Shown: one piece after another, positions 9,146 through 17,339 of the stretch | Layout: every line of letters starts with the position of its first letter | Numbering within the stretch: position 1 is the stretch's first letter | DNA from: AP-15 sp963846635 | GTDB lineage: Bacteria > Pseudomonadota > Alphaproteobacteria > ATCC43930 > CGMCC-115725 | Length of the DNA: 64,000 nt | Assembly (NCBI GenBank): GCA_963846635.1 | Contig: CAWJXM010000022.1 | Location: 23,116-87,115 of the forward strand | Reading direction: 5' to 3' | Translations under genes and position numbers: made by a program | Notes under the pieces: model-generated | The model's input: only the letters and a program-made list of their open reading frames with translations | Told to the model about the DNA's origin: nothing | Databases searched by the model: none

Positions 9146-9376
9146 TTGCGCGAATTGTCGTTTTCTGGCCAGGCGATGACAGCAGCCAAGATCGCCAGAG
9201 CGATCGATTACATTCCCGAGCGAACCGAAACGGCATTGGAGCGCATGGAGAAAGCCGGTCAGGTGCTTCGAAATGAAGAAGGTCGATGGGCAATCAACAT
9301 CACGAGCCTGAATCAGATGAGCGGACATGCGGTGAAGGCGAGCAACGGCAAATCACCAACCTCGCCGAACTCGTAG
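9146..9376 (+). CDS. Winged-helix-like DNA-binding fragment
   Basis: A 76-residue frame, starting at a TTG, encoding FSGQAMTAAKIARAIDYIPE then RTETALERMEKAGQVLRNEE and GRWAIN. The order helix, helix, recognition helix, wing (A-x-x-I-A-x-A-x-x-Y-x-P-x-x-x-x-x-x-L-x-x-x-x-x-A-G-x-V) is that of a winged helix. The frame opens upstream to 9134, giving LELILRELSFSG, which reads like the natural linker. It is probably the C-terminal half of the protein begun at 8907. It lies directly before a repeat that an IS110 element has split. Confidence 0.45.
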   Translation: MRELSFSGQAMTAAKIARAIDYIPERTETALERMEKAGQVLRNEEGRWAINITSLNQMSGHAVKASNGKSPTSPNS

Positions 9377-9414
9377 GAACCGGCTGCCGACGGATTACAC
9401 TGCGCTCATCCGCT

Positions 9415-10791
9415 CTTGTAATACCCAAACCCCGTATGTTCGAGCCGTCCCGCAAGGGGCGCCCCGCCCTGGGTGGCGACCCAGAGCAGGGCGGCTGGCG
9501 TCGGATCGATCCGCCCTTGGCCGGTAGGGCCGCAGCGTAGCTTGATCGCGTCAGCCTCTTCATCGGACCCGGATGGTTGCCGGAACACTTGGTTCGCTTC
9601 ACAAGGCAGGGTCGAGGAAGATGGTAGAAGTTAACACAGTCACGGCCGGCATCGATACCTCCAAGGACCAGCTCGATGTGGCGGTCCACGGCCAAGCCGG
9701 CGCCTTCACCGTTGCCAACAACGCCGCCGGCTGGAAGACGCTGACGGCTGAGTTGAGCCGCGCCGGGGTTCGGCGCATCGGCATCGAGGCCACCGGCGGT
9801 TACGAACGCGGCGTCACGCGCTACCTGCAGGCCACCGGTTTCACGATGGTCGTGCTGCAGCCTCTACAAGTCCGCGCCTTTGCCAAACTGCATCTGCGGC
9901 GCGCCAAAAACGACCGTTTGGATGCCGTCCTCATCGCCGCCTGCACCCACATGCTCGATATGCGCAACAAGATAACACCCGATCCGCGCTTTGACGCGCT
10001 GGCGGATCATCTGACCTATATCGAACAGATCGAAGAGGATATCGCCCGCTTCAACGCCCGCCTCGAGCATATCGCGGACCGGCGGTTGCGGCACGCGATC
10101 GCGGCCGACATTGTGCGCCTGGAGAAGCGCCGCGGCGCCGAGTTGAAGCGCTTGACCGCCGCACTGCACGAGCACACCGACCTGGCCAAGCGCTTCGCCC
10201 TTGTGCTGAGTATTCCCGGCATCGGCGCGCGCACCGCGCTCGCGGTGATCGTGCGCATGCCGGAGCTCGGACAGGTTAGCCGCGAGCAAGCCGCCGCCTT
10301 GGCCGGTCTGGCGCCGTTTGTGCACCAGAGCGGCAAACATCAGGGCGAGACCCACATTGGCGGCGGCCGCGCGCGGCTCCGGCGCTCGCTCTACGCCGCC
10401 GCGCTGCCGGCCGCCTTTCGCTGGAACCCGGCACTGGTGGCTCTCTACCGGCGCCTGACCGGACGGGGCAAGTCACACAAAAGCGCGCTGGTCGCCTGCG
10501 CCCGTAAGCTGCTGGTGTTCGCAAACACCGTCATCCGCCGCGGCACGCCATGGGCGCACCCGCCGCAAGCTGCGTGATGCGCTTAGTTATCGCCAGAGCG
10601 TTCCTTGGTTCGACCGCAGGTGACCCGTTCCTTCGTTCCGACCGGCAGCCGCCGGGCCACCGCGCGCAACGCTGGTCAAGGATGGCCAAAGGCCACCGCG
10701 AAGCGGCGCGGCAGCGTCCTTGACCGGCGCGAGCGCGGTGGCACGCTGAACCGGCCGGGGAGACCTAACCGCTACCAAGTTAATGGTTGCT
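9415..10791 (+). mobile_element. IS110-family element inserted in a copy of the 34-bp repeat
   Basis: The left boundary is set by the end of the 34-bp repeat at 9414 (ATCCGCT). The right boundary is where its continuation resumes (GCTACGCTTGCT at 10789-10800), by comparison with the uninterrupted copy at 8686. The shared GCT (or CT) at both edges is the likely crossover core. There are no terminal inverted repeats, as expected for IS110. Non-coding flanks inside the element are about 206 bp upstream and 214 bp downstream of the transposase; the upstream one is where IS110-group elements carry their guide RNA. Confidence 0.75.
9621..10577 (+). CDS. IS110 family transposase (DEDD recombinase)
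   Basis: A 318-residue recombinase with the N-terminal RuvC-like DEDD domain: TAGIDTSKDQLDVAVHG (first Asp), GIEATGGYERG (Glu), and RRAKNDRLDAVLIA (Asp-Asp). The C-terminal Transposase_20 domain carries the nucleophilic-serine region: LSIPGIGARTALAVI, then LAGLAPFVHQSGKHQGE. I chose the ATG at 9621 because GAGGAAG precedes it and the family begins there. The frame is intact, so it is a candidate for an active, probably RNA-guided recombinase. Confidence 0.92.
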   Translation: MVEVNTVTAGIDTSKDQLDVAVHGQAGAFTVANNAAGWKTLTAELSRAGVRRIGIEATGGYERGVTRYLQATGFTMVVLQPLQVRAFAKLHLRRAKNDRLDAVLIAACTHMLDMRNKITPDPRFDALADHLTYIEQIEEDIARFNARLEHIADRRLRHAIAADIVRLEKRRGAELKRLTAALHEHTDLAKRFALVLSIPGIGARTALAVIVRMPELGQVSREQAAALAGLAPFVHQSGKHQGETHIGGGRARLRRSLYAAALPAAFRWNPALVALYRRLTGRGKSHKSALVACARKLLVFANTVIRRGTPWAHPPQAA

Positions 10792-11133
10792 ACGCTTGCT
10801 TATCACGCTGACTCTGGCCGGCTGGGCCAGTTCGCGGAGGACATGCTGTTCCGATACGAGCGCATTAATTTCGGTCATAGCTTACGGAAACCGTAACCTA
10901 TTGCTAAAAAAGAGATAAGTGAAATTGCCGAAAGTGTTGAATTTCGCAACAAGGCTCGGCGCGACCCGCACCCCCGACAAAAAGTGCGATAGGCCCTGAT
11001 TTATTATGCTCTAAAAATGCCGCACGAGCCTGCGCCGGAGTGAGGCATGGATTCTTGGTGGACTGTCATAAATTTGGCCGATCAGTTCTCGCTCGCTTCG
11101 GTAGTCCGCTTCACCTTCAACTAGGAGGGAATC
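10792..11133. other. Intergenic region upstream of the DUF2092 gene
   Basis: No gene is seen in these 342 bp. They begin with the displaced right half of the repeat (to about 10809). An AT-rich stretch around 10900-10930 could hold a promoter, and AGGAGGG at about 11124-11130 is the ribosome-binding site of the next gene. No terminator was recognised. Confidence 0.5.
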
Positions 11134-11925
11134 ATGAGATTGTGGTCCAGCTTTGCCAAAGCGGTCGCGGCCGCGGCACTGTTGACGGTGTGTGGGGTTG
11201 CGCCGGCCCCGAAGGCGTGGGCGGCGGGGCCGGCAATCGATGCCGACGCGCAGCGCGTGCTTGCCGCGACCTCGAGCTATATTGGCGGCCTGAAGAATTT
11301 CTCGGTCGACTACTCGTCGGTTGATGAGGTCGTCACTCCCGAGGGTCAGAAACTGCAATTTCTGCACTCCGGAGAGATCATCGTGCAGCGGCCGGACAAG
11401 CTCTATGCGATCCGCAGGGGTGCGGCCGGCACCGCCGAGGTGTTCCTCGATGGCAAAGCACTAACTCTGTTCTCGAAGGGGGCCAATGCCTATGTGAAAC
11501 TTGCCGCGTCCAATATCGATGCAGCGCTCGCCGCCGTGCACAAACTTGGGTTCGACGCACCCGGCGCCGATCTGCTTGCCACCAAGCCATTGGCCATTTC
11601 GACGACCGACATCGCCAGCGGCGCTCATATCGGAATGACCTTTATCGACGGCATCGAGGTGCATCAACTTGCCTTCCGCGGTGCTAATGTGGACTGGCAA
11701 TTGTGGGTGATGGCGGGGGATAAACCGCTGCCGCTCAGATATGTCATAACCACCAAGTCGGTCAGTGGCGCGCCCGAATATACGTTGGAGCTCAGAAACT
11801 GGAACACGGCACCACAGATCACCGCCGCGCGATTTGCATTTATGCCGCCGCCGGGGGCAAAGCAGCTCGACCCGGCTACGGTCACGGCCAATGTCATCGG
11901 CGACATGACGATCAAAGGGAAGTGA
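11134..11925 (+). CDS. DUF2092 domain-containing exported protein
   Basis: A 263-residue protein with a classical signal peptide (cleavage near AWAAGP, residue 31) followed by a DUF2092 domain. This family has an outer-membrane lipoprotein-carrier-like (LolA-like) beta fold. Characteristic parts are VLAATSSYIGGLKNFSVDY, GEIIVQRPDKLYAIRRG, GKALTLFSKGANAYVKL and the C-terminal PQITAARFAFMPPPGAKQLD. AGGAGGG lies just upstream of the ATG. It is periplasmic, and its ligand is unknown. The next small gene starts two bases after the stop codon, and this pair is a recurrent alphaproteobacterial arrangement. Confidence 0.88.
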   Translation: MRLWSSFAKAVAAAALLTVCGVAPAPKAWAAGPAIDADAQRVLAATSSYIGGLKNFSVDYSSVDEVVTPEGQKLQFLHSGEIIVQRPDKLYAIRRGAAGTAEVFLDGKALTLFSKGANAYVKLAASNIDAALAAVHKLGFDAPGADLLATKPLAISTTDIASGAHIGMTFIDGIEVHQLAFRGANVDWQLWVMAGDKPLPLRYVITTKSVSGAPEYTLELRNWNTAPQITAARFAFMPPPGAKQLDPATVTANVIGDMTIKGK

Positions 11926-11926
11926 G

Positions 11927-12127
11927 ATGGCGAAAGTTCGGAAATTGACCATACTTGTGCTGGCGTTCGGCTTCTTTTTGGAAATCGATCCGGCCTCGTA
12001 CGTGCTTCGGGGTTCGTGGACGTCAACGGCTGAGGCCATCATTGGCCGGCCGGCGACGCCAGGCAGTTACGCTGGCGTGGCGCGGCGCACCACGCGGCGC
12101 TGCGCGGTTGGCGTATACTATTGCTAG
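11927..12127 (+). CDS. Small exported protein, DUF2092 partner
   Basis: A 66-residue protein with an N-terminal hydrophobic segment (LTILVLAFGFFLEI) and the motif AEAIIGRPATPGSYAGVARR followed by TTRR. From memory this motif recurs in small proteins encoded beside DUF2092 genes. Those homologues usually continue in an Ala-rich tail; here the frame ends quickly in VGVYYC, so the C-terminus may be shortened. It is co-transcribed with the DUF2092 gene (1-bp gap). Function unknown. Confidence 0.7.
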   Translation: MAKVRKLTILVLAFGFFLEIDPASYVLRGSWTSTAEAIIGRPATPGSYAGVARRTTRRCAVGVYYC

Positions 12128-12440
12128 CACTTCTTGGCATATTGGCCCAATTCCAACAGTGACACTGGTGGCGAATTCAGCGGCTCCGCTACCATGCCCG
12201 TCACGGCGCTCGTCCGCGAGGTCGAAAGCGCCCGCGAGAGCAGGCCCGCTGAGTTGTTTGCCCGTGAACAAGCGGTGGACCTCGAATTCGCCACCAGTGT
12301 CAACAGTCGTGTTACCAGCCGCCATTTGAGAGGTGGGAGCTCGCTGTCTGATTCACTCGCTGGCCGGGGAGCAAGACCTGGGTTCGAGGTCAGGTTCGCA
12401 TTATCGGCCATCCCCCCACAAGGGACCTCGCCACGGCTCG
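12128..12440. other. Intergenic stretch containing an 18-bp inverted repeat
   Basis: No gene is supported here. GACACTGGTGGCGAATTC at 12161-12178 is repeated exactly in inverted orientation at 12284-12301, with 105 bp between. A T-loop-like GGTTCGAGGTC near 12381 is not part of a foldable tRNA. The inverted arms could be the ends of a small non-autonomous element or a cruciform. Confidence 0.55.
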
Positions 12441-13913
12441 TTATTGCATTAGCTTCACGCCGGGCGGCGCCCAAGTCCCGTCGAGGACCTCCGGCTTCGG
12501 CCAATAGAGACGCAAATTCATCGTGAAAGAGCCGCTTGCGGGCGCCGGCAGCCAGTTCGGCTCTTTGTCTCGGCCGGGCAACTCGCGCTGGATGTAAAGA
12601 TCGAGAGAGCCGTCAGGATTGAATGCGAGCTTGTCGCGATCCCCGATGGCATAGCGGTCGATCGGATTGGCCGCGAGAAGTTGCTTCTCGTTGTACATCG
12701 TGAGCGACCAAAAGGCACGCACCGGCGGCACTTGGTCCTTATTAAAATGCAGCACGTACCGGTTATCGCTGATGAACGGTTTGCCATCGGCGTCGGTGAC
12801 TGCCGTCGGATAGACAGCGTCTTCGATCGTGTTGGCGCCGATACCGGCATAAGCGATCATGGCCCGGCTCAAATAATCCGCGCCGTAGGTTCCGATTGCG
12901 GTGAGGTTGGTGCGCCATCCATCGCTCGCTACTCCCGCCCTTAAAAACCTTGTCTTGATTCTCTTTGATGCGATCGGCCCGGCTTCGGTCAATGCGCCCT
13001 GAACCTCGGGCGATGCTTGATCGAACGCGAAGGGCTTGCCCGGCTCGATCCCTATACGCCGCATCTGATCGAGGATCGGATAGTCGTTCGCGTGTGGCGG
13101 GTTGAGTCTGGTGAGTTCCGTGAACAGCGAGAAATACGCTGCGGGGCTGAGCTTTTCCACTTGATCGAGTGGCGGCGTCTTCATGTCCCAATCGGGATTG
13201 ATCCTTCCCGCCGGCGGCAGGTACGACTTGCCCCATTGGCTGAGCGGGGTAGCGATCAATCCGTTCTGGAATTTGTGCACGGCGTCGTAATCGGCTTTGC
13301 CGTTGGTCTGCGTGCGCCCGATGATCCAGCCGATCGCGGTGGGACTATGAAAGGGCATAGATCCTGCAGGGAGTTGGCCTTGCCAGCGCGGCCCCGCGAT
13401 CGCGAGCACTTGCGCGCTCGTCCCAGTCGTACGCTTGCCGGTGGATTGGAAAACGTCGGTCCACATGTCGAGCATCGGCAGCAGATAATAGCGCCCTTCC
13501 AAATCCGGCACACTGATCAGCAGCGGCTCCTTCGACACATCGAACCATATAAGCGAATAAAGAGTGTCGACGTTCGCCCGAGCGACGTCCGTGAAGGTGG
13601 CGTCAGGAAATGCCGGCAAATTCGCAAACTGGTTCATCGGCGCTTTGCTGAACTGGCGAGTGTCGGCCACATTGGTAGCGATCCGGCGCGTCAGTTCCAT
13701 CATGATCAGCGGATAGGCGTAGATGTAGACACTTGTGGCGACTTCACCGATCTGATCGGAAGGCAGAGCGGTCGACGTGGCACCGCTCGCCTGGGCGTTG
13801 GCGGGGCTGCCAATTGCGTCGACCGCAGCCTCGCCGGAGAAAGCGGATGCCGCGAGCAATGAGCCGCCCGCAAGCACAAGATCGCGACGCTTGATGCCGA
13901 TGCTATCGCCCAT
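12441..13913 (-). CDS. DUF1254/DUF1214 domain exported protein
   Basis: A 490-residue periplasmic protein. The N-terminus has a twin-arginine signal (IKRRDLVLAGGSLLAASAF). Residues 60-190 form the DUF1254 domain (VYIYAYPLIMMELTRR, then ARANVDTLYSLIWFDVSKEP and GRYYLLPMLDMWTDVF). The C-terminal part is DUF1214 (NRYVLHFNKDQVPPVRAFW, SLTMYNEKQLL, LDLYIQRELPG, FTMNLRLYWPKPEVLDGTW). Members are common in soil bacteria and are not biochemically settled. The gene is complete and monocistronic. Confidence 0.92.
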   Translation of the reverse strand: MGDSIGIKRRDLVLAGGSLLAASAFSGEAAVDAIGSPANAQASGATSTALPSDQIGEVATSVYIYAYPLIMMELTRRIATNVADTRQFSKAPMNQFANLPAFPDATFTDVARANVDTLYSLIWFDVSKEPLLISVPDLEGRYYLLPMLDMWTDVFQSTGKRTTGTSAQVLAIAGPRWQGQLPAGSMPFHSPTAIGWIIGRTQTNGKADYDAVHKFQNGLIATPLSQWGKSYLPPAGRINPDWDMKTPPLDQVEKLSPAAYFSLFTELTRLNPPHANDYPILDQMRRIGIEPGKPFAFDQASPEVQGALTEAGPIASKRIKTRFLRAGVASDGWRTNLTAIGTYGADYLSRAMIAYAGIGANTIEDAVYPTAVTDADGKPFISDNRYVLHFNKDQVPPVRAFWSLTMYNEKQLLAANPIDRYAIGDRDKLAFNPDGSLDLYIQRELPGRDKEPNWLPAPASGSFTMNLRLYWPKPEVLDGTWAPPGVKLMQ

Positions 13914-13940
13914 ATCGTTCTCCGTTACGAGACAAACAGA

Positions 13941-14276
13941 TCACCTGGTCGAGGCTGAAATACAATATCGGGTGGCTTCTTCCATCATTAGGGAGGCCGC
14001 TGTACGAGGAGTAGCCGTTGCCAAATCGATGAGTGGTCTATCCGTGGTAGTTGCTCGCCACGTTCCTTCTACGAAGACACACCAAGCCATGTCGTTTTCC
14101 ACGCTAGCGGCATAGAATGGCTGGTAGAGTTTCGAGATTTGATCGTTCACGAGCGTGACGGCTGCTTTGTGACGCCCTTCCGCCCAGTTGAATAAGAACG
14201 TGACCAATGCGGCTCCGATAACACCTCCAACGATATAGTCTGCCCATCGTCTGAATAGTCTGCCCAGCCTCCTCAT
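13941..14276 (-). CDS. Small membrane-anchored protein, hypothetical
   Basis: An 111-residue product with a single N-terminal transmembrane helix (YIVGGVIGAALVTFLFNW) after a basic cytoplasmic tip (MRRLGRLFRRW). A helical soluble domain follows (VTLVNDQISKLYQPFYAAS). It is plausible as a small type II membrane protein, but I recognise no family. It lies 27 bp upstream of the DUF1254 gene on the same strand, so the two may be co-transcribed. Confidence 0.5.
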   Translation of the reverse strand: MRRLGRLFRRWADYIVGGVIGAALVTFLFNWAEGRHKAAVTLVNDQISKLYQPFYAASVENDMAWCVFVEGTWRATTTDRPLIDLATATPRTAASLMMEEATRYCISASTR

Positions 14277-14794
14277 CGTCTGAGCCTCCTCATGCCCCGG
14301 TTGTCCTCCCTTGCTCGGTCATTGAATCAAGAAGGAAACATCGGCCAGTGTCTACGGCTGCGATGCAGATCTCCGAGGCAAGGCAGTTATCCGATAAGCT
14401 GCAATCTTGAAACCGGTACGGGATTTGCCATAATTCCCGTTGCGCGGCTTTTTTCTGTAGGTCCGAGTGCAAATGTCAGTGCTGTCCAATTTTGATCGCG
14501 ACTGCCGATCAGCTATTAAGCTGCCATGCGGGACCGTGATCAGCCCAGCACACGGTGCGCGGTCGCGCGATCAACAGTCGCAGCTGCGCTCCAGCGCTAA
14601 CTGATATGGGCGAAACGAAACCCCGATTACTGCGGTCCAAAGCCGCTCATCGTGCCACCTTTTTCGGCTCTCCGCGACCGCGCTAAGACTAGCATAGACT
14701 AGCATACGAAGCGGTAGCGCCGCGTGGCGTTGTCGCAGACGATCTTGCGCTTCGTCTCTGCAAGCAGATGAGCGAGTCCGCCCCGCGCTCGCTG
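14277..14794. other. Intergenic region with duplicated gene end
   Basis: No intact gene is seen in these 518 bp. The only recognisable content is the fragment at 14704-14776 described separately and a short tandem GACTAGCATA repeat just before it. Confidence 0.6.
14704..14776 (-). pseudogene. Duplicated 3' end of the amidohydrolase gene
   Basis: About 73 bp here match, with few differences, the last 24 codons of the amidohydrolase at 15405-16556 (region around 15411-15483). Read on the minus strand it encodes AETKRKIVCDNATRRYRFV, against AETKRKIVCDNAARLYRFVN in the full gene. It is a remnant of a tandem duplication whose rest has been lost or replaced by the glyoxalase-fold gene. Confidence 0.75.
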
Positions 14795-15178
14795 TCAGAT
14801 CGGCCGGCCGCTGGCGTGCGAGGAGTTGACGGTGAACGCCCAGCCGTCGGGGCCGGCGAGATCGAACGCATCATGGATGCGGCCGCGGCGGATCGGCGAC
14901 GGCGACAACCCCTTTTCGGCGTAATCGCGGTGCGTGGCGTCGACATCGTCGACCATCAGGTCGAAGGGCGCCCTCGCCCCGGGTGCGGGCGGCTGCTCGG
15001 CTCGTCTGACGACGACATGCGTGCCGCCGCGCAACTCGAGCACGGCCAGTTCGTCCATCGTCACAATCGGGCGCAGGCCGACTGTTTCGAGCCAGCGCGC
15101 AGCCGCGCCGACATCCCTCACGTTAAGGTGCACATGGCCAACGGCGACCGGCGGTCTTTGATCGATTGTATCGGGCAC
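14795..15178 (-). CDS. VOC family protein (glyoxalase/bleomycin resistance fold)
   Basis: A 127-residue single-module vicinal-oxygen-chelate protein. It begins VAVGHVHLNVRDVGAAARWL (first metal-ligand His region) and continues with LAVLELRGGTHVVVRR, PFDLMVDDVDATHRDYAEKG and AFDLAGPDGWAFTVNSSH. VOC proteins are metal-dependent isomerases, dioxygenases or binding proteins. The one upstream of a metal amidohydrolase in the same direction suggests a role in ring-cleavage or detoxification chemistry, which is inference. The gene sits between the amidohydrolase and the duplicated end of that gene. Confidence 0.82.
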   Translation of the reverse strand: MPDTIDQRPPVAVGHVHLNVRDVGAAARWLETVGLRPIVTMDELAVLELRGGTHVVVRRAEQPPAPGARAPFDLMVDDVDATHRDYAEKGLSPSPIRRGRIHDAFDLAGPDGWAFTVNSSHASGRPI

Positions 15179-15404
15179 GGCTATCTCCTTGATGTCGCTC
15201 CGGGGTCACCGTGGGTCACGGCGAACCCCGGCAGGATCAGAGCATAGGATGAACCACGCCGATTGGCATGGCATCACACTCGAGGCCCCCGGCGCCGCTG
15301 CCGCTCGGCGCTTGCCGCAACCGCCGACCGTCACGCAAATCTTCCGAGACAAACCACCGGCGCGCGGGCGGTGCCGGGCAAGCACAGACAGTGGGGCGTG
15401 CCGG

Positions 15405-16556
15405 TCAGTTTACGAAGCGGTAGAGCCGGGCGGCGTTGTCACAGACGATCTTGCGCTTCGTCTCTGCCGGCAGGTGGGCGAGCTCGCGCGCGATGTATTC
15501 CTGCGAATCCGGCCAGATGCCGTCGGGATGCGGGAAGTCCGAGGCCCACATGACGTTTTCCTCGCCGATATCGTCGACGAGTTTGGTGCCGATCGGATCG
15601 GTCTGATAGGTGGCGTAGCATTGGCGTCGCCAATACTCGCTCGGCTTCATCTTCAGATCGAGTTCCTTGAACTGGTCTTCCCATTCCGCGTCCATGCGGT
15701 TCAAGACATAGGGAATCCAGCCGATGCCGGCCTCGCCGATGACGATCTGGAGGCTCGGGTGCCGCTCCAGCACGCCGGAGAAAATCATCGACAGCAGCAC
15801 ATCGGACATCACCATTTGGAAATTGGTGATGCCGGCGGCGCGGGCGGCCAAGGCCGTCTTCGGCGCCAATTTCGACAAATCGGGCCGGTTGCCGCCGCCG
15901 ATCGTGTGGAAATGCAAGGGCAGGCCGGTTGCGGCGATCGCACTCCACACCGGCTCCCACCACGGGTCCCACAGCCGCGCCATGTCGTGGCGGCGCGAGA
16001 TCTCGACGCCGCGTACCGCACCGCGACGGGCCACGCGCTCCACCTCGCCGACTGCGGCGTCAATATCGTTATTCGGGATGCAGGCAAGCCCGGCAAAGCG
16101 GTCGGGATGGGTGCTGCAGAAATCGGCGAGCCAGTCATTGTAGATGCGCAGCACCTCGCCGGCCGCTTCGTCATCGTTGATCCGTATCGAGGCGCCGAGG
16201 ATGCCGTAGAGAACCTCGGCCTGAACCCCGTCGCGGTCCTGATCCTTGATCCGCAATTCGGGATCGGTCATGCGGCGGATGCCCTTTTTGCCGTCCTCGT
16301 AGATCCCCTCCGAGGCCATGCGGTCCGAGCGGTGGATCTTGCCCGGCTCGTAAAGCCGGCCGCCCGAGCCCATCCCGTTCATCAACCCAAACGAGGCGCC
16401 CGATTTGGTGACCCATTCCTTGCCGCGCGGCCCCTCGGTCACATAGGGCATGCGGTCCTTCATCGCGGCACTCGCGTTTTCGACGAACAGATCGGGTGGC
16501 AGCCAGATCAGATCGATATGGCTATCGGCCGAGATCACATCGTATTTCATCGGCAT
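15405..16556 (-). CDS. Amidohydrolase family protein (ACMSD-like, amidohydrolase 2)
   Basis: A 383-residue TIM-barrel metal-dependent hydrolase/decarboxylase of the amidohydrolase-2 group. The metal site reads D-x-H (ISADSHIDLIWLPPDLF), a later His (TGLPLHFHTIGGG), and the C-terminal Asp (MWASDFPHPDGIWPDS). IVIGEAGIGWIPYVLNRMD is the usual strand-7 segment. Proteins of this type decarboxylate or hydrolyse aromatic and dienoic acids; the exact substrate is not deducible. It sits upstream of the VOC gene on the same strand. Its 3' end is duplicated at 14704-14776. Confidence 0.9.
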   Translation of the reverse strand: MPMKYDVISADSHIDLIWLPPDLFVENASAAMKDRMPYVTEGPRGKEWVTKSGASFGLMNGMGSGGRLYEPGKIHRSDRMASEGIYEDGKKGIRRMTDPELRIKDQDRDGVQAEVLYGILGASIRINDDEAAGEVLRIYNDWLADFCSTHPDRFAGLACIPNNDIDAAVGEVERVARRGAVRGVEISRRHDMARLWDPWWEPVWSAIAATGLPLHFHTIGGGNRPDLSKLAPKTALAARAAGITNFQMVMSDVLLSMIFSGVLERHPSLQIVIGEAGIGWIPYVLNRMDAEWEDQFKELDLKMKPSEYWRRQCYATYQTDPIGTKLVDDIGEENVMWASDFPHPDGIWPDSQEYIARELAHLPAETKRKIVCDNAARLYRFVN

Positions 16557-16640
16557 ATCCTCCTCGCAAATCTGCGATTAGCATGCCCCAGCATGGCGGG
16601 TCTGCGCGAGTTGAAATTTCGATGATGGTGTCTTCAGGGC

Positions 16641-17231
16641 ATGCTGATCCAGGTGATTTACTGTCATCCGCTGACCGACAGCTACAACCATGCGCTGTTC
16701 CAGACGATCATCGACGCACTCGACGGCAAGGGTCATCGGGTGGAAGCCACGGATCTTTACAGCGAAGAGTTCGATCCGGTAATGCGGGTTAGCGAGCGCC
16801 GCAGTTATTATGACGCCCAGTATGATGAAAGCATGGTGTCGGCGCATACGGCGCTATTGCGGCGGGTCGATGGAATAATCCTATGCTTTCCGCATTGGTG
16901 GTTTTCAATGCCGGCAATGCTGAAGGGGTATTTCGATCGCGTCTGGGCCCCGGGCATCGCCTTTGAGCACGATCTGGCGAAGGGATATATCCGGCCGCTG
17001 CTCACGAACATAAAGCTGTTCGGTGTCGTGACGACTTATGGGTCGCCATGGTGGATTACCCGCGTCGTCGCCGGTGATCCGGGCCGCAAGGTCCTGATGC
17101 GCGCGTTAAAGCCGATGTGCGGCCGCCGGGTCCGCTCGTTCTTTCTCGCTCAATACGATCTCGACCGTTCAACCCCGTCCGCGCGAACCGCCTTTATCGC
17201 CCGTGTGCGGGCTCGGGTGGCGCGCATTTGA
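16641..17231 (+). CDS. NAD(P)H-dependent flavodoxin-fold oxidoreductase
   Basis: A 196-residue quinone-reductase-like flavoprotein (Flavodoxin_2 family). QVIYCHPLTDSYNHALFQ is the FMN/FAD phosphate-binding segment. ILCFPHWWFSMPAMLKGYFD, RVWAPGIAFEHD and FGVVTTYGSPWW are the active-site signatures that place it with MdaB/NQO1-like reductases. The ATG at 16641 lies in the divergent region with the amidohydrolase, so the two may share a control region (16557-16640). It would reduce quinones or nitro compounds with NAD(P)H in the cytoplasm. Confidence 0.88.
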   Translation: MLIQVIYCHPLTDSYNHALFQTIIDALDGKGHRVEATDLYSEEFDPVMRVSERRSYYDAQYDESMVSAHTALLRRVDGIILCFPHWWFSMPAMLKGYFDRVWAPGIAFEHDLAKGYIRPLLTNIKLFGVVTTYGSPWWITRVVAGDPGRKVLMRALKPMCGRRVRSFFLAQYDLDRSTPSARTAFIARVRARVARI

Positions 17232-17339
17232 TCGGCCGCTTGGGCAATGGGACAATTGACATGAGCATCGCCGGGCACCACCCCCGAGCGCTAGGATGTG
17301 TCCGGTTTTGACGGCGACCCGATTTATTGCGGCGAGGCG

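Noticed and set aside
12372..12400. GGTTCGAGGTC resembling a tRNA T-arm.
   Set aside because: No acceptor, D or anticodon stems could be paired around it.
15189..16625. Long 478-codon frame on the plus strand.
   Set aside because: It is the antisense shadow of the amidohydrolase gene, which has full family motifs on the minus strand.
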